Shown: piece after piece, positions 1 to 8,134 of the stretch
Position numbering within the stretch: position 1 is the first letter of the stretch
Layout of the letters: each line of letters starts with the position of its first letter
DNA from: Ignavibacteria bacterium
GTDB taxonomy: Bacteria; Bacteroidota; Ignavibacteria; Tepidaquicellales; OLB5
Direction of reading: 5' to 3'
Length of the DNA stretch: 64,000 nt
Assembly (NCBI GenBank): GCA_020852705.1
Contig: JADZAP010000007.1
Coordinates: 1-64,000 of the forward strand
The notes under the pieces: generated by a model
The model's database searches: none
What the model saw: only the letters and a program-made list of their open reading frames with translations
What the model was told of the DNA's origin: nothing
Made by a program: the position numbers and the translations under genes

Positions 1-699
1 ACCCCTCTCCTAAAAGGAGAGGGGGAAGAAAAGACCTCACCCGCGTCCCCTCTCCCGGAAGGAGAGGGGGGCAAAGACCCCAAGATTTTGGATGAAGATG
101 AAATTTTAAGGTTTACCTCCTTTACAAGGCAGGCACCACCTGCCCTTATCAAAGAAGAGGAAGAGGTCATAGACCAGAAAATCATCGGATCTGGACTCCC
201 CTTCTCCTCACAGGAGAAGGGGACGGGGGTTGAGGTATACACTCCGGACCACAGTTTTGACTCAATACCCGACCTGATTGTAATAGATGGCGGCAAAGGT
301 CAACTTTCAAGTGCAGTAAAAGTTCTGCATGATATTGGCATGGATTCATTTAATATTATTGGTCTGGCTAAAAGACTAGAGGAAGTATTTCTGCCGGGGG
401 CACATGATGCACAGTCAATACCAAAAACATCAAGCGGGTTAAAGCTGCTTCAGCGTGTGCGGGATGAAGCACACAGATTTGCAATTACCTTTCACCGCTC
501 ACTGCGCGATAAGCGAACACTTACCAGCGGGCTTGAAGAAATAAAAGGGATAGGCAAAAGTACAGCACAAAAACTGCTTAAAGAGTTTGGTTCAGTTGAA
601 ATTATAAAAAAAATGGCAATGCAAAATTATGAAGAGTTTGAAAAGCGTGCAGGTAAAAAATCTGCACAAAGTATTAAAGAGTGGGCGGAGAATTCTTAA
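1..699 (+). CDS. uvrC: UvrABC excinuclease subunit C, C-terminal part (5' end outside window)
   Basis: This is the 3' part of uvrC, which makes the dual incision in nucleotide excision repair with UvrA and UvrB. The frame is open from base 1, so the gene enters from upstream and the first ATG (88) is not its start. The visible part holds the RNase H-like endonuclease segment PDLIVIDGGKGQL (about bases 265-303), which makes the 5' incision, and the helix-hairpin-helix DNA-binding end (EEIKGIGKSTAQKLLKEFG, about bases 535-594). The stretch before the IDGGKGQL motif is unusual. Where UvrC normally has a compact DFxSMREVVxRRY-to-PDL linker, this frame translates three palindromic repeats (2-24, 47-69, 198-222), adding proline-, glycine- and glutamate-rich sequence. 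The gene may still be functional because every insertion keeps the frame. The identification is firm; the effect of the insertions is not known. Confidence 0.93.
   Translation, partial: TPLLKGEGEEKTSPASPLPEGEGGKDPKILDEDEILRFTSFTRQAPPALIKEEEEVIDQKIIGSGLPFSSQEKGTGVEVYTPDHSFDSIPDLIVIDGGKGQLSSAVKVLHDIGMDSFNIIGLAKRLEEVFLPGAHDAQSIPKTSSGLKLLQRVRDEAHRFAITFHRSLRDKRTLTSGLEEIKGIGKSTAQKLLKEFGSVEIIKKMAMQNYEEFEKRAGKKSAQSIKEWAENS
2..24. repeat. Palindromic repeat copy A inside uvrC
   Basis: Inverted repeat with arms CCCCTCTCCT (2-11) and AGGAGAGGGG (15-24) around a 3-base loop. It belongs to the widespread CCCCTCTCC/GGAGAGGGG palindrome class and is read in frame by uvrC. Its left flank lies outside the window. 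Confidence 0.85.
35..69. repeat. Palindromic repeat copy B inside uvrC
   Basis: Flank CCTCACCCGCGTC (35-47) followed by arms CCCCTCTCC (47-55) and GGAGAGGGG (61-69). The flank plus stem matches copy C read on the other strand (stem, then GACGGGGGTTGAGG), so B and C are the same element in opposite orientation. It is translated in frame. Confidence 0.85.
198..236. repeat. Palindromic repeat copy C inside uvrC
   Basis: Arms CCCCTTCTCCT (198-208) and AGGAGAAGGGG (212-222), followed by the flank GACGGGGGTTGAGG. It is translated in frame as roughly LPFSSQEKGTGVE. The inverted orientation relative to copy B argues for separate insertions, not tandem duplication. Confidence 0.85.
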
Positions 700-830
700 A
701 CATCAAATGATATTTCTGATAATTAAATTATAAAATTAATTTTCTAATTTTTCATGTATAGAACTGCAATATCCTTCGACATAAATTTTACATATAATTT
801 TTTAAAAGTATTAAATGAACTTTTATTCCC

Positions 831-859
831 TTGACAAATGCTGAAATCATTATTAATAT
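831..859 (+). promoter_or_regulatory. Sigma70-like promoter in the 313-base gap 700-1012
   Basis: TTGACA (831-836), a 17-base spacer, then TAATAT (854-859) is close to the classical consensus and points toward the gene at 1013. It would give a leader of about 145 bases. That leader contains AGGAGGT (894-900) with no start codon placed to use it. Nothing else recognisable lies in 700-1012, which is A+T-rich and has stops in all frames. Confidence 0.5.
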
Positions 860-1012
860 TACTTAAAGAGTTTAAATTTTTTAAGAACTTTACAGGAGGT
901 TTATCGGTATAAACAATTAAGCATTAAAATATTTACCTAAAGAGCAGCAAAGTTGTTTAGAGGCAGAAAATCATTTAAGGCAGCAATAATTGTTAATTAA
1001 ATTATTAATTAT

Positions 1013-1708
1013 ATGAATAACTCAAAGGTTGCAGTCACTTTAAAAGATTATACAGATGTAACGGATATTGAACGCTCAAAATATCTGCTTTTAAATAAGT
1101 TCCAGTTCTGCCAAAAAGAACTGAATGAAACAAGACTTTATCCCACCTATCAGATGCTTATTAGCATTTACAGTCAGCTTACAGATATATTAAACAATCA
1201 CAACCGAATATTTAATAAAGAATACACCGACGCACTAACCGAACAAGAATCAGAAGAAAAGCACTTGCATATTAACAATGAATTGGAAAAAAGCTTTGAG
1301 CTAATGCATTGGTCTTTTGTACACTTAAACAACCTGCTTGAAAACGGAAAAGCTATTTATGATTTTGTTGATGAATCAATTACTATAGAATCTATTGGAA
1401 TAACCAGCAGTTATAATAATGATGGATATTTTATTTTGCCTGATAACAGGGCAAGGATTTTCAGAATATTAAAGTATTCCCGCAATCTGTACAAAATTTT
1501 AAAAACAAAGGAAATTGCAAACAGGCAGATGACACTTATTACCATACCTAACGAAGTTTTAAAGAATGAAATGTTATCGGAAGATATTATAAATCAAATA
1601 ATATATAAGTTGGATACAGAACTTAATTTTTCTTACAGCAGTACAATACTGCCGGTTGCAAAAAGAAAGTTTTTAAATTATCTGGAAGGCAAATATAATT
1701 TTAATTAA
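1013..1708 (+). CDS. Uncharacterised 231-residue soluble protein
   Basis: I do not recognise this family. The protein has no signal peptide and no membrane segment. It is rich in Glu, Asn, Ile and Leu and looks largely helical, with a likely coiled or bundled region at residues 30-125 and a short basic C-terminus (VAKRKFLNYLEGKYNFN). The ATG at 1013 follows an A+T-rich leader without a good Shine-Dalgarno, as elsewhere in the window. It stands alone between uvrC and purK, with gaps of over 160 bases on both sides, so it is probably a single-gene unit read from the promoter at 831-859. Composition matches its neighbours and gives no sign of recent transfer. Confidence 0.7.
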   Translation: MNNSKVAVTLKDYTDVTDIERSKYLLLNKFQFCQKELNETRLYPTYQMLISIYSQLTDILNNHNRIFNKEYTDALTEQESEEKHLHINNELEKSFELMHWSFVHLNNLLENGKAIYDFVDESITIESIGITSSYNNDGYFILPDNRARIFRILKYSRNLYKILKTKEIANRQMTLITIPNEVLKNEMLSEDIINQIIYKLDTELNFSYSSTILPVAKRKFLNYLEGKYNFN

Positions 1709-1872
1709 AAAAATTACTTAATTACATTAGCTTATTGCATTAATATAAACTTAATTAGCAGCTTTATAAGCACAAAACAGGAAGTTATAATAGATTTCAT
1801 TTTTTCTGATTTTTATAGATATTTGCCTTACAAACAGTACATTTCTCAATAATTTCAGTATACAGAAAAATT

Positions 1873-3009
1873 TTGGGCAAACCAAAATGTATAGGTATTT
1901 TAGGCGGGGGACAACTTGCAAGAATGTCATTATTTGCAGGCAAACGGCTTGGTTTTGATATAGCCATACTTGAAAAAGAATCCGGTTCACCTGCCGGACA
2001 GCTTACTCACTTAGAGTTTACCGGTAGTCCAATAAACAAAACTTTGCTAAAAAAATTTTCTGCCTGCTCTGATGTTATTACCCTTGAAAACGAATTCATA
2101 GATTACAAGATACTTGAATATATTGAAAACCTTGGAACAAAAGTATTACCCTCATCTGAAACAATTTCATTAATACAGGATAAACTTATTCAAAAGGAAA
2201 CCCTTAAGAAAAATAATATTCCGGTTCCAAATTTTATTGCGGTTAATAGTAAAACTGATTTTAACAAAGCTGCCGAATTTCTTAAATTGCCCTTTATACT
2301 TAAATCAAGAAAAATGGGTTATGACGGTTACGGTAATGCACTGATAAAGAACAAACGGGATTTTGATAAATCATTTGATAAGCTCACACGAAGACACTCA
2401 AAACTGATGGCAGAGCAGTTTGTAAAATTCACCAAGGAGCTTGCTGTTATGATTGCCAGAACGGAAAATGAAACTGCAATTTACCCGGTTGCAGAAACAA
2501 TTCAGAAAGATCATATTTGTCATACAGTAATTGCTCCTGCTGAAATAAGTACAATTGTTTACAAAAAAGCAAGGCAAGCGGCACTAATAGCTGTTAAAGC
2601 TGTAAAAGGTTTTGGTTTATTTGGTATTGAATTATTTCTTACAAACACAGGAAAAATTCTTGTTAACGAAATGGCTCCCCGCCCCCATAATTCCGGACAT
2701 TACACCATTGAAAACTGTATAAGCTCACAATTTGAAAATCATATACGTTCAGTTTTGGGTCTGCCGCTTGGTTCAACAGAAATGATTAAGCAATGTGCAG
2801 TTATGATTAACCTGCTTGGAAAAACCAATACAACCGGAGAAGTTAAAAATTACAAACAGGCACTTTCTGACCAATGTGTACATTTACATGTATATGGTAA
2901 AAAGTTATCAAGGATTGGCAGAAAAATGGGTCATATTACTGTTACAGGAGATGATAGAAAGAAAGTACTTTTAAAAGCAAAAAAATCAGAAAGAAAAATT
3001 ATTATATGA
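1873..3009 (+). CDS. purK: 5-(carboxyamino)imidazole ribonucleotide synthase, PurK
   Basis: PurK carboxylates AIR with ATP and bicarbonate to give N5-CAIR in de novo purine synthesis. The ATP-grasp architecture is complete: an N-terminal [11 protein letters not shown] nucleotide loop (residues 8-18), the substrate strand [13 protein letters not shown] (about 141-153), and the C-terminal [18 protein letters not shown] active-site segment (about 265-282). The length (378) is normal. The start is TTG at 1873, because no ATG lies upstream in frame and the first glycine-rich motif follows at once. The stop overlaps the purE start (ATGA at 3006-3009), so the two enzymes are translationally coupled and hand over unstable N5-CAIR. 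Confidence 0.95.
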   Translation: MGKPKCIGILGGGQLARMSLFAGKRLGFDIAILEKESGSPAGQLTHLEFTGSPINKTLLKKFSACSDVITLENEFIDYKILEYIENLGTKVLPSSETISLIQDKLIQKETLKKNNIPVPNFIAVNSKTDFNKAAEFLKLPFILKSRKMGYDGYGNALIKNKRDFDKSFDKLTRRHSKLMAEQFVKFTKELAVMIARTENETAIYPVAETIQKDHICHTVIAPAEISTIVYKKARQAALIAVKAVKGFGLFGIELFLTNTGKILVNEMAPRPHNSGHYTIENCISSQFENHIRSVLGLPLGSTEMIKQCAVMINLLGKTNTTGEVKNYKQALSDQCVHLHVYGKKLSRIGRKMGHITVTGDDRKKVLLKAKKSERKIII

Positions 3010-3494
3010 AAAATAAACCTGTTGTAGCAATTTTAATGGGAAGTGACTCAGATCTGGCCACTATGCAGGAAGCTGCAAAAGTTTGTGAAGAATTTGGTGT
3101 ACAATATGAGGTTAAAATTACCTCAGCACATCGTACACCTACCTTTATGGCAAAATATTCTGAAACTGCACATAAACGCGGAATCAAAATTATTATTGCC
3201 GGAGCAGGAGGTGCAGCTCATTTGCCAGGTATGGCGGCATCACACTCCCCGCTTCCGGTAATTGGTGTACCAATAAGAACAAGATCGTTAGAAGGGATTG
3301 ATTCACTGCTATCTATTGTTCAAATGCCGGCAGGAGTTCCTGTTGCAACCGTTGCAATTGGCAACGCAAAAAATGCAGGATTACTGGCTATGGAAATTCT
3401 GGCAGTAAGCGATAAACGGCTTTTCAGAAAAATTCAGATGTATAAAAAAAAGCTGGAAAAAGAATCTATGGCAAAAAATAAAAATTTAAAATAA
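3006..3494 (+). CDS. purE: N5-carboxyaminoimidazole ribonucleotide mutase, PurE class I
   Basis: PurE moves the carboxyl group of N5-CAIR to C4 to form CAIR, the step after PurK. Visible family motifs are the phosphate-binding [10 protein letters not shown] (residues 11-20), SAHRTP with the catalytic histidine (about 40-45), and [12 protein letters not shown] (about 66-77). The length of 162 is right for class I, which works with PurK, and PurK is present immediately upstream. The last 25 residues form a lysine-rich tail slightly longer than usual. The ATG overlaps the purK stop by one base pair step, making a two-gene operon. Confidence 0.95.
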   Translation: MKNKPVVAILMGSDSDLATMQEAAKVCEEFGVQYEVKITSAHRTPTFMAKYSETAHKRGIKIIIAGAGGAAHLPGMAASHSPLPVIGVPIRTRSLEGIDSLLSIVQMPAGVPVATVAIGNAKNAGLLAMEILAVSDKRLFRKIQMYKKKLEKESMAKNKNLK

Positions 3495-3595
3495 TAAAAT
3501 AATTAATTGCCGTATTTACGGTATAGCAGAATACTCTTATTAAACTAATATTATACTTGCTTTAATTTTAGATTAAAATTAAACGATAAATTCTA

Positions 3596-3603
3596 TATAT
3601 TTG
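3596..3603 (+). promoter_or_regulatory. Bacteroidota-type -7 box (TATATTTG)
   Basis: Matches TAnnTTTG and lies 27 bases before the ATG of the TPR lipoprotein gene, giving a leader of about 20 bases. The motif is short, so chance is possible. Confidence 0.4.
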
Positions 3604-3630
3604 AATTCATTCCAATAAATATTCATTTTT

Positions 3631-4425
3631 ATGAAAAAATTAATTATATATGTATTATTTCTGTTATTGTTTGGTATTTTCTCTGTTTTTAACGGCTGTA
3701 CTAAAAAAAGTGAAACAGAGCTTCGCAGAGAAAAAGATTCACTTGAACAGGTTAAATATGATGAAGTAATAAGAGAACTTATTGATTCTAATGTTATAAA
3801 GATGAGGGATAGTACCGATGTTTACGGAACCGGAAATTTTGATTACAAGGATTCTCTAGAATCATATCACAGAGGTTACAGTATTCCAAGAGATAGTATC
3901 TACAAGGTATGGAATACAAAAGCATTTCAGGAACTAAACGAACTGATAAGGAAAAAGCCAACTCAGCCGGGTCCATATCTTGACCGAGGTAACCATTTTC
4001 AGAATATTAAAATGTACAGAGATGCAATTTCTGACTACAATGCATATATTAAACTGAATCAATCCAATCCTTCGGCTTATATGAACCGCGGGAATGCTTA
4101 CGAAAGATTTAAGATATATGATTCTGCAATGGCGGACTACAATATGGTACTTTACTTAAAACCTGATGATACCATTGCCAACTTTAACAAAGGTAATATT
4201 TATGATATACTAGGAAAACCTGATTCTGCTGTATTGCAGTATGACACGGTAATTTTTAAAGATCCGCGTCTTGCAAAAGCTTATTATAACCGAGGAACTT
4301 CTTATCTTGCACAAAGGAAATTTAAAGAAGCTGCGCGAGATTGGGAGCAGGCAATAGCACTTAACAGGACTTATGAAATGGAATTAAGACCAAAAATAAA
4401 TAAAATAAGGCCGCTGATAAAATAA
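3631..4425 (+). CDS. TPR-repeat lipoprotein
   Basis: A secreted lipoprotein: signal peptide residues 1-22 ending in the lipobox FNGC with Cys23 as the lipidated residue. After a charged linker, four or more tetratricopeptide repeats run from about residue 105 to 250 (for example PYLDRGNHFQNIKMYRDAIS and AYMNRGNAYERFKIYDSAMA). These stack into a helical protein-binding surface, probably at the inner face of the outer membrane. A TATATTTG box at 3596-3603 is a plausible Bacteroidota-type promoter. Partners cannot be deduced. A similar TPR lipoprotein lies at 5029-6072. Confidence 0.85.
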   Translation: MKKLIIYVLFLLLFGIFSVFNGCTKKSETELRREKDSLEQVKYDEVIRELIDSNVIKMRDSTDVYGTGNFDYKDSLESYHRGYSIPRDSIYKVWNTKAFQELNELIRKKPTQPGPYLDRGNHFQNIKMYRDAISDYNAYIKLNQSNPSAYMNRGNAYERFKIYDSAMADYNMVLYLKPDDTIANFNKGNIYDILGKPDSAVLQYDTVIFKDPRLAKAYYNRGTSYLAQRKFKEAARDWEQAIALNRTYEMELRPKINKIRPLIK

Positions 4426-4480
4426 TAATTATTTTTAATTTTCACTTAAGTCATGTATAAGGCATTAAGTGGGGAAACAA

Positions 4481-4512
4481 AAAAAGGAATGGCAGAAATG
4501 ACATTCCTTTTT
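4481..4512. terminator. Bidirectional intrinsic terminator
   Basis: Arms AAAAAGGAATG (4481-4491) and CATTCCTTTTT (4502-4512) around a 10-base loop, with A/T runs on both sides. It lies between two convergent lipoprotein genes and can serve both. Confidence 0.8.
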
Positions 4513-4541
4513 GATTTAAAACGATTTCAAAACTTTTAAAA

Positions 4542-4946
4542 TTACTCTCTATATACAGACCAGGTACCTTCTGTTTTTACATCTAGCACATAAGCACGTG
4601 TTTCGGGTACATTTACTTTTTTCTTGCCCTTATAATCTCCCGTTACATCTGCAAGCACATCAACAACCTGACCATCGGCATACATTAATGTGCATTTAAA
4701 TGAACCCGATCCCTGATGAATCAGGTCAAAAGTTGCCGGACCCTGAATCAAATCAATTATTTGATTTTTATTGCCGGTAAACATTTCAGCAACCCTGTAT
4801 TGATCTTTATTGATCTTAACAGTGTCTTGGCTATTTTTCTGATTTTGGGTGTTGTTTTGCTTTGACCTGTTGCTGTTACATGCATTAAATATTAATAATA
4901 AAAATAATAAAGTTAAAAATGCTAATTTTATCTTATTTTTTCTCAT
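4542..4946 (-). CDS. Small lipoprotein of unknown function
   Basis: A 134-residue lipoprotein. The signal peptide ends in FNAC with Cys23 as lipidation site, followed by an Asn/Gln/Ser-rich linker (24-42) that would hold the domain off the membrane. The remaining 90 residues look like a small all-beta fold (FDLIHQGSGSFKCTLMYADG, then VPETRAYVLDVKTEGTWSVY). I do not recognise a family. It is transcribed divergently from the TPR lipoprotein at 5029 across 82 bases, and ends at the shared terminator 4481-4512. Confidence 0.75.
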   Translation of the reverse strand: MRKNKIKLAFLTLLFLLLIFNACNSNRSKQNNTQNQKNSQDTVKINKDQYRVAEMFTGNKNQIIDLIQGPATFDLIHQGSGSFKCTLMYADGQVVDVLADVTGDYKGKKKVNVPETRAYVLDVKTEGTWSVYRE

Positions 4947-5028
4947 ATTTCTAACCCTTATACGGTATTTCGGTTAAGTTTTTAATTTTTTAAACTTACT
5001 TAATTAAATCCTAAAATTCAACTTAAAT

Positions 5029-6072
5029 ATGCTTTATAAATATATAATAATTACTCTTATTTTATCGGCTATTATTTTAGGGTGTGCACAAAGAAATCCG
5101 GTTGAGTCAGCAAAACACTTAAAATCCGGAATTGAACTTCAAAACAATGGTAAGCTGGATGATGCAATGAGTGAATACAACATGGCAATAGAACTTGATA
5201 ATAAAAATCCAACAGCATGGTTTCAGAGGGGTGTGCTTTATTTTTCAAAAAATAACACAGAAAAAGGAATTGAAGACCTGACAGAAGCAATTGATATTTC
5301 ACCGGACTCAGCAAGATTTTATGATGCACGCGGCTATATTTATATTAATTTAAAAGACTACAGCAAAGCAATGGATGACTATGAAAAAGCAGTTAGCAAA
5401 GCTCCGGATAATGCAATTTATGTGAACAGGCGCGGATATGTTTATGCTTTGCTTAAAGATTATGTTACTGCGGTAAAAGATTATAATAAAGCAATTGAGC
5501 TAAATCCAAAATATGAAGATGCATATTCAAACCGCGGGTTTTCTTATTTAAGTTTAAAGAAATATGAAAATGTTGTTAATGATTTTACAAAAGCAATTGA
5601 ATTAAATCCAAACCGGGCAGTTTATTACAATACACGCGGATATGCATATTCAAACATGAAACGGCTTTTTGAGGCACTTCCTGATTACGATAAAGCTATA
5701 CAGCTTGATTCAAACCTAGCCGATGCTTATGTGAACAGGGGTTACATTTATCTTAATTCAGATCAGTTTAAGTTTGCGTTAATGGATTTTGATAAAGCAA
5801 TTACACTTGGTGCGGTAAATTCAGCTAACTATAATGCACGCGGATTTGCATTTGCAAATTTAAGACAATATACAGAAGCAATTAATGATTACACAAAGGC
5901 AATTGAGCTTGACCCTAATTTGACCGATGCTTATGTAAACAGAGGGTTTTCTTATTATAATTCACTTGAAAAAGAAAATGCCCTAAAAGACTGGCAAACT
6001 GCTGTTACCCAAAAGCCAGAATTAGACAGTTCACTAAAAAATTATATGGATAAAGCCGGAAGAAAACAATAA
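5029..6072 (+). CDS. TPR-repeat lipoprotein, about nine repeats
   Basis: Lipoprotein with signal peptide and lipobox ILGC (Cys19). Almost the whole mature protein (residues 27-340) is an uninterrupted set of about nine 34-residue tetratricopeptide repeats of the form AxxxYNxAIELxPNxxxAYxNRGxxY, with the TPR hallmark G8, A20 and P32 positions visible. Such solenoids are scaffolds for envelope complexes or secretion machines. The gene ends before a strong terminator (6138-6170). The close similarity between successive repeats suggests expansion by internal duplication. Confidence 0.9.
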   Translation: MLYKYIIITLILSAIILGCAQRNPVESAKHLKSGIELQNNGKLDDAMSEYNMAIELDNKNPTAWFQRGVLYFSKNNTEKGIEDLTEAIDISPDSARFYDARGYIYINLKDYSKAMDDYEKAVSKAPDNAIYVNRRGYVYALLKDYVTAVKDYNKAIELNPKYEDAYSNRGFSYLSLKKYENVVNDFTKAIELNPNRAVYYNTRGYAYSNMKRLFEALPDYDKAIQLDSNLADAYVNRGYIYLNSDQFKFALMDFDKAITLGAVNSANYNARGFAFANLRQYTEAINDYTKAIELDPNLTDAYVNRGFSYYNSLEKENALKDWQTAVTQKPELDSSLKNYMDKAGRKQ

Positions 6073-6137
6073 AATTTTTAAATTCTGTAAAATATATTTA
6101 CCTCCAAAGAAAAATATATTTTATCGGGGTAACACCC

Positions 6138-6170
6138 AAAGGCAGCTGTAAAAAGCTGCCTTTTTTATTG
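6138..6170 (+). terminator. Intrinsic terminator after TPR lipoprotein
   Basis: Stem AAAGGCAGCT (6138-6147) with AGCTGCCTTT (6154-6163), loop of six, followed by a T-run. Confidence 0.85.
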
Positions 6171-6245
6171 CAATTATCAGATGTGATTTTAAAATGATTA
6201 AAACCGAATAAGAATTGATTAATTTTATTATTTAAGAATGAAATA

Positions 6246-6278
6246 AAAAAGAGCAGTATGCGGGGAACTGCTCTTTTT
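6246..6278. terminator. Bidirectional intrinsic terminator
   Basis: Arms AAAAAGAGCAGT (6246-6257) and ACTGCTCTTTTT (6267-6278), a 12-base-pair stem with A/T runs on both flanks. It sits just past the 3' end of the minus-strand gene 6316-6891. Confidence 0.85.
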
Positions 6279-6315
6279 ATGTTTAATTTTGCAAGGATGG
6301 CACAATAACATTTAT

Positions 6316-6891
6316 TTAAAAAGGAGCTTCTTCATATTCAAAATAATTTTTAGCAGCATATTTGTTTGAAGTAATTTCAATATTTTGATTTACTTCTGCC
6401 TGAACCGGGTTTTTTTCATCAAGCTGTGAGCGGTCAACAATTAATAATGATCTTGAAGGATTTTCATCAAGGTGCAACAGAAAACTCTCAGCCCAGCACT
6501 CAATAGCTTTTAAAAAGCTATTTTTGTGATCATTATCTTTTGATGAATATATCTTTTCCCAGGAACTGTCATCACACACGCCGCCTTCATAACTGATAAA
6601 ACCTGTATAAATCTCAAAATAATCTTCACCTATGGTAAATGAGCTGTAATCAAGTCCCCCGCCCGGTAAATGTGTATTTGCAGAAATATCAATGTATCCC
6701 GTTATTTTTTTTACGGGAAAGCTTTCTAATGCATAATATGCTTTAACAAGAGTATTAAATTTTACTGCAGATACATTGAATTTATCTGAGTGTAAGATAA
6801 GTTCTCTAATTACATTTTTACAAACATTTGCAGCTATTACATCTGCTTTATTTATTTTTATAAGTTTGCCCGAGTTATTTTTATTATTCAT
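6316..6891 (-). CDS. Uncharacterised 191-residue protein
   Basis: No family recognised. The protein is soluble with no signal peptide. Residues 15-60 look helical (VIAANVCKNVIRELILHSDKF). The central part is beta-rich with a short glycine loop (HLPGGGLDYSSFTIGEDYFEIYTGF is the region at about 75-100), and the C-terminus is acidic (FEYEEAPF). The gene is flanked downstream by the terminator at 6246-6278. The small membrane-peptide gene at 6928-7062 lies 36 bases upstream on the same strand, so the two may form one transcript. Confidence 0.65.
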   Translation of the reverse strand: MNNKNNSGKLIKINKADVIAANVCKNVIRELILHSDKFNVSAVKFNTLVKAYYALESFPVKKITGYIDISANTHLPGGGLDYSSFTIGEDYFEIYTGFISYEGGVCDDSSWEKIYSSKDNDHKNSFLKAIECWAESFLLHLDENPSRSLLIVDRSQLDEKNPVQAEVNQNIEITSNKYAAKNYFEYEEAPF

Positions 6892-6927
6892 ATTTTTTAC
6901 CCTTACTTTCTATTAACAAAGTTTAAT

Positions 6928-7062
6928 TTAAAGAGCAGATACTATTATGCTTAATGCCAGAAAAAATACTGAAAGCACTAATGTAAATTTCATAAGCCCT
7001 CTTTCATGATCCAAACGTCTTTCAATCCTTAAATCTTCTACAAAATTCTTTAGTGATACCAT
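6928..7062 (-). CDS. Small single-pass membrane protein, 44 residues
   Basis: A short gene reading MVSLKNFVEDLRIERR... and ending ...LALSIIVSAL. The first 24 residues are charged (likely a cytoplasmic amphipathic helix). Residues 25-43 form one hydrophobic segment (FTLVLSVFFLALSIIVSA). The start is well supported because AAGGAG lies eight bases upstream of the ATG, one of the few good Shine-Dalgarno sites in the window. Function is unknown. It may be cotranscribed with the gene at 6316-6891 and is divergent from the WYL regulator at 7269. Confidence 0.6.
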   Translation of the reverse strand: MVSLKNFVEDLRIERRLDHERGLMKFTLVLSVFFLALSIIVSAL

Positions 7063-7134
7063 TTTAAAAACTCCTTCTTAAAACTTTAATTATTTACTTA
7101 CACTGCAAATATATATTGCTTGTTCCGGCTATGC

Positions 7135-7151
7135 GTATCATTTAATGATAC
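7135..7151. promoter_or_regulatory. Candidate operator, 17-base palindrome
   Basis: GTATCATT-T-AATGATAC is a perfect inverted repeat in the 206-base divergent region between the small membrane protein and the WYL regulator. Position and symmetry suit a dimeric regulator, possibly the WYL protein itself. This is inference only. Confidence 0.4.
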
Positions 7152-7268
7152 TTTTTAAAAAGTTCAATAATTGGCGGATTTTTCACTATAAAAATCAAGA
7201 TCGTCATTTGAATTTATCCATAAAATTCTTCCCTGTTTTACCTGAAAAATGGTTTTATTTTACAAATA

Positions 7269-8129
7269 ATGTTAGACTTCAGATTAAAATTTAAAAGGCA
7301 GATAGAAATTTTAGGACTGTGTATTTCTAAAAGCTATAATGGTATGACAGTGAGTGATTTTGCAGGGATGTTCAATGTTGAAGAGCTTACCATTAAAAGA
7401 GATTTAAACGATTTGCGTGCATCTGGAATTGCAATACATTCACAAAAAGGTTTTGGCATAGTAGTTGAAAAAAAGCCCCCCGCAGAAAAGATACGCGAAC
7501 TTATAAAGCAATACGGGGCACTGATTACTTCAGGCGGATTTGTGGAAAAATCCACAGCTCTGCTTGTAACAAAGCTTAAAGATGAAGCACTTGCAAATTT
7601 AGTGGTTTTGCAAATATGCATTGATTCAAACACAATGGCTGTAATTGATTATGAAAAAGATGCCGATGTTTTTGAGCGTTCTTTGGAAATCTCTCCGCTA
7701 TTAATATTTCAAACTGATAATTACTGGCGGTTATTAACAATTAAAGATGGCAGAATAAAGCAATTTCTTATGAATAAAATAATTTCTGCTAAACCTTCTC
7801 CCCGTACATTTAAACCGCCATCAAAAGATAAGATTGAAGACCTATTTAAACATTCATTCCGCAGCTGGATTGGTGAGGATACTTATAATATTAAGCTGTC
7901 ATTTTCCTCATACTGGGCAGATAGACTTAAGCCCAAACAACTGCTTGATTCAGAAACATTCCGTACAATGCCGGATAGTTCAATTGAATATACAGCAATG
8001 GTAAACTCACTGGATGAAATTGCAGGGTGGATTGTAACCCGCGGAGAAGGAGTAAAGGTAATTGAACCGCAGGAGTTGAAAGAAAAGGTAATTAAGCTTG
8101 CTGAAGGTGTGCTGAAGAATTATAAATAA
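7269..8129 (+). CDS. HTH/WYL-domain transcriptional regulator
   Basis: Residues 1-65 form a DeoR/YafY-type helix-turn-helix (FKRQIEILGLCISKS, MTVSDFAGMFNVEELTIKRD, then the wing GIAIHSQKGFGIVV). The middle part (about 100-190) is a WYL-type sensor domain (MAVIDYEKDADVFERSLEISPLLIF, DNYWRLLTIKDGRIKQF). The end (about 215-285) is the WCX dimerisation extension. WYL domains bind small ligands or nucleic acid. It is the first gene of a tight run (gaps 5, 12, -4 and 1 bases) with four downstream genes, so it probably controls them and itself. Confidence 0.85.
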   Translation: MLDFRLKFKRQIEILGLCISKSYNGMTVSDFAGMFNVEELTIKRDLNDLRASGIAIHSQKGFGIVVEKKPPAEKIRELIKQYGALITSGGFVEKSTALLVTKLKDEALANLVVLQICIDSNTMAVIDYEKDADVFERSLEISPLLIFQTDNYWRLLTIKDGRIKQFLMNKIISAKPSPRTFKPPSKDKIEDLFKHSFRSWIGEDTYNIKLSFSSYWADRLKPKQLLDSETFRTMPDSSIEYTAMVNSLDEIAGWIVTRGEGVKVIEPQELKEKVIKLAEGVLKNYK

Positions 8130-8134
8130 TAATC

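Noticed and set aside
2-222. Regularly recurring CCCCTCTCC palindromes as a CRISPR array
   Set aside because: Only three copies, in mixed orientation, with spacing of 22 and about 130 bases, and all within an open uvrC frame.
930-1000. AGAGCAGCAAAG segment resembling part of the SRP RNA apical loop
   Set aside because: The flanking GGTCAGG and GGAA tetraloop of SRP RNA are missing and no stem forms around it.
1751-1990. 79-codon minus-strand ORF over the purK start
   Set aside because: It overlaps the conserved N-terminus of purK and its translation is low-complexity with no family features.
3510-3521. CCGTATTTACGG palindrome after purE as a terminator
   Set aside because: Five-base arms with a two-base loop cannot fold as a hairpin and no T-run follows.
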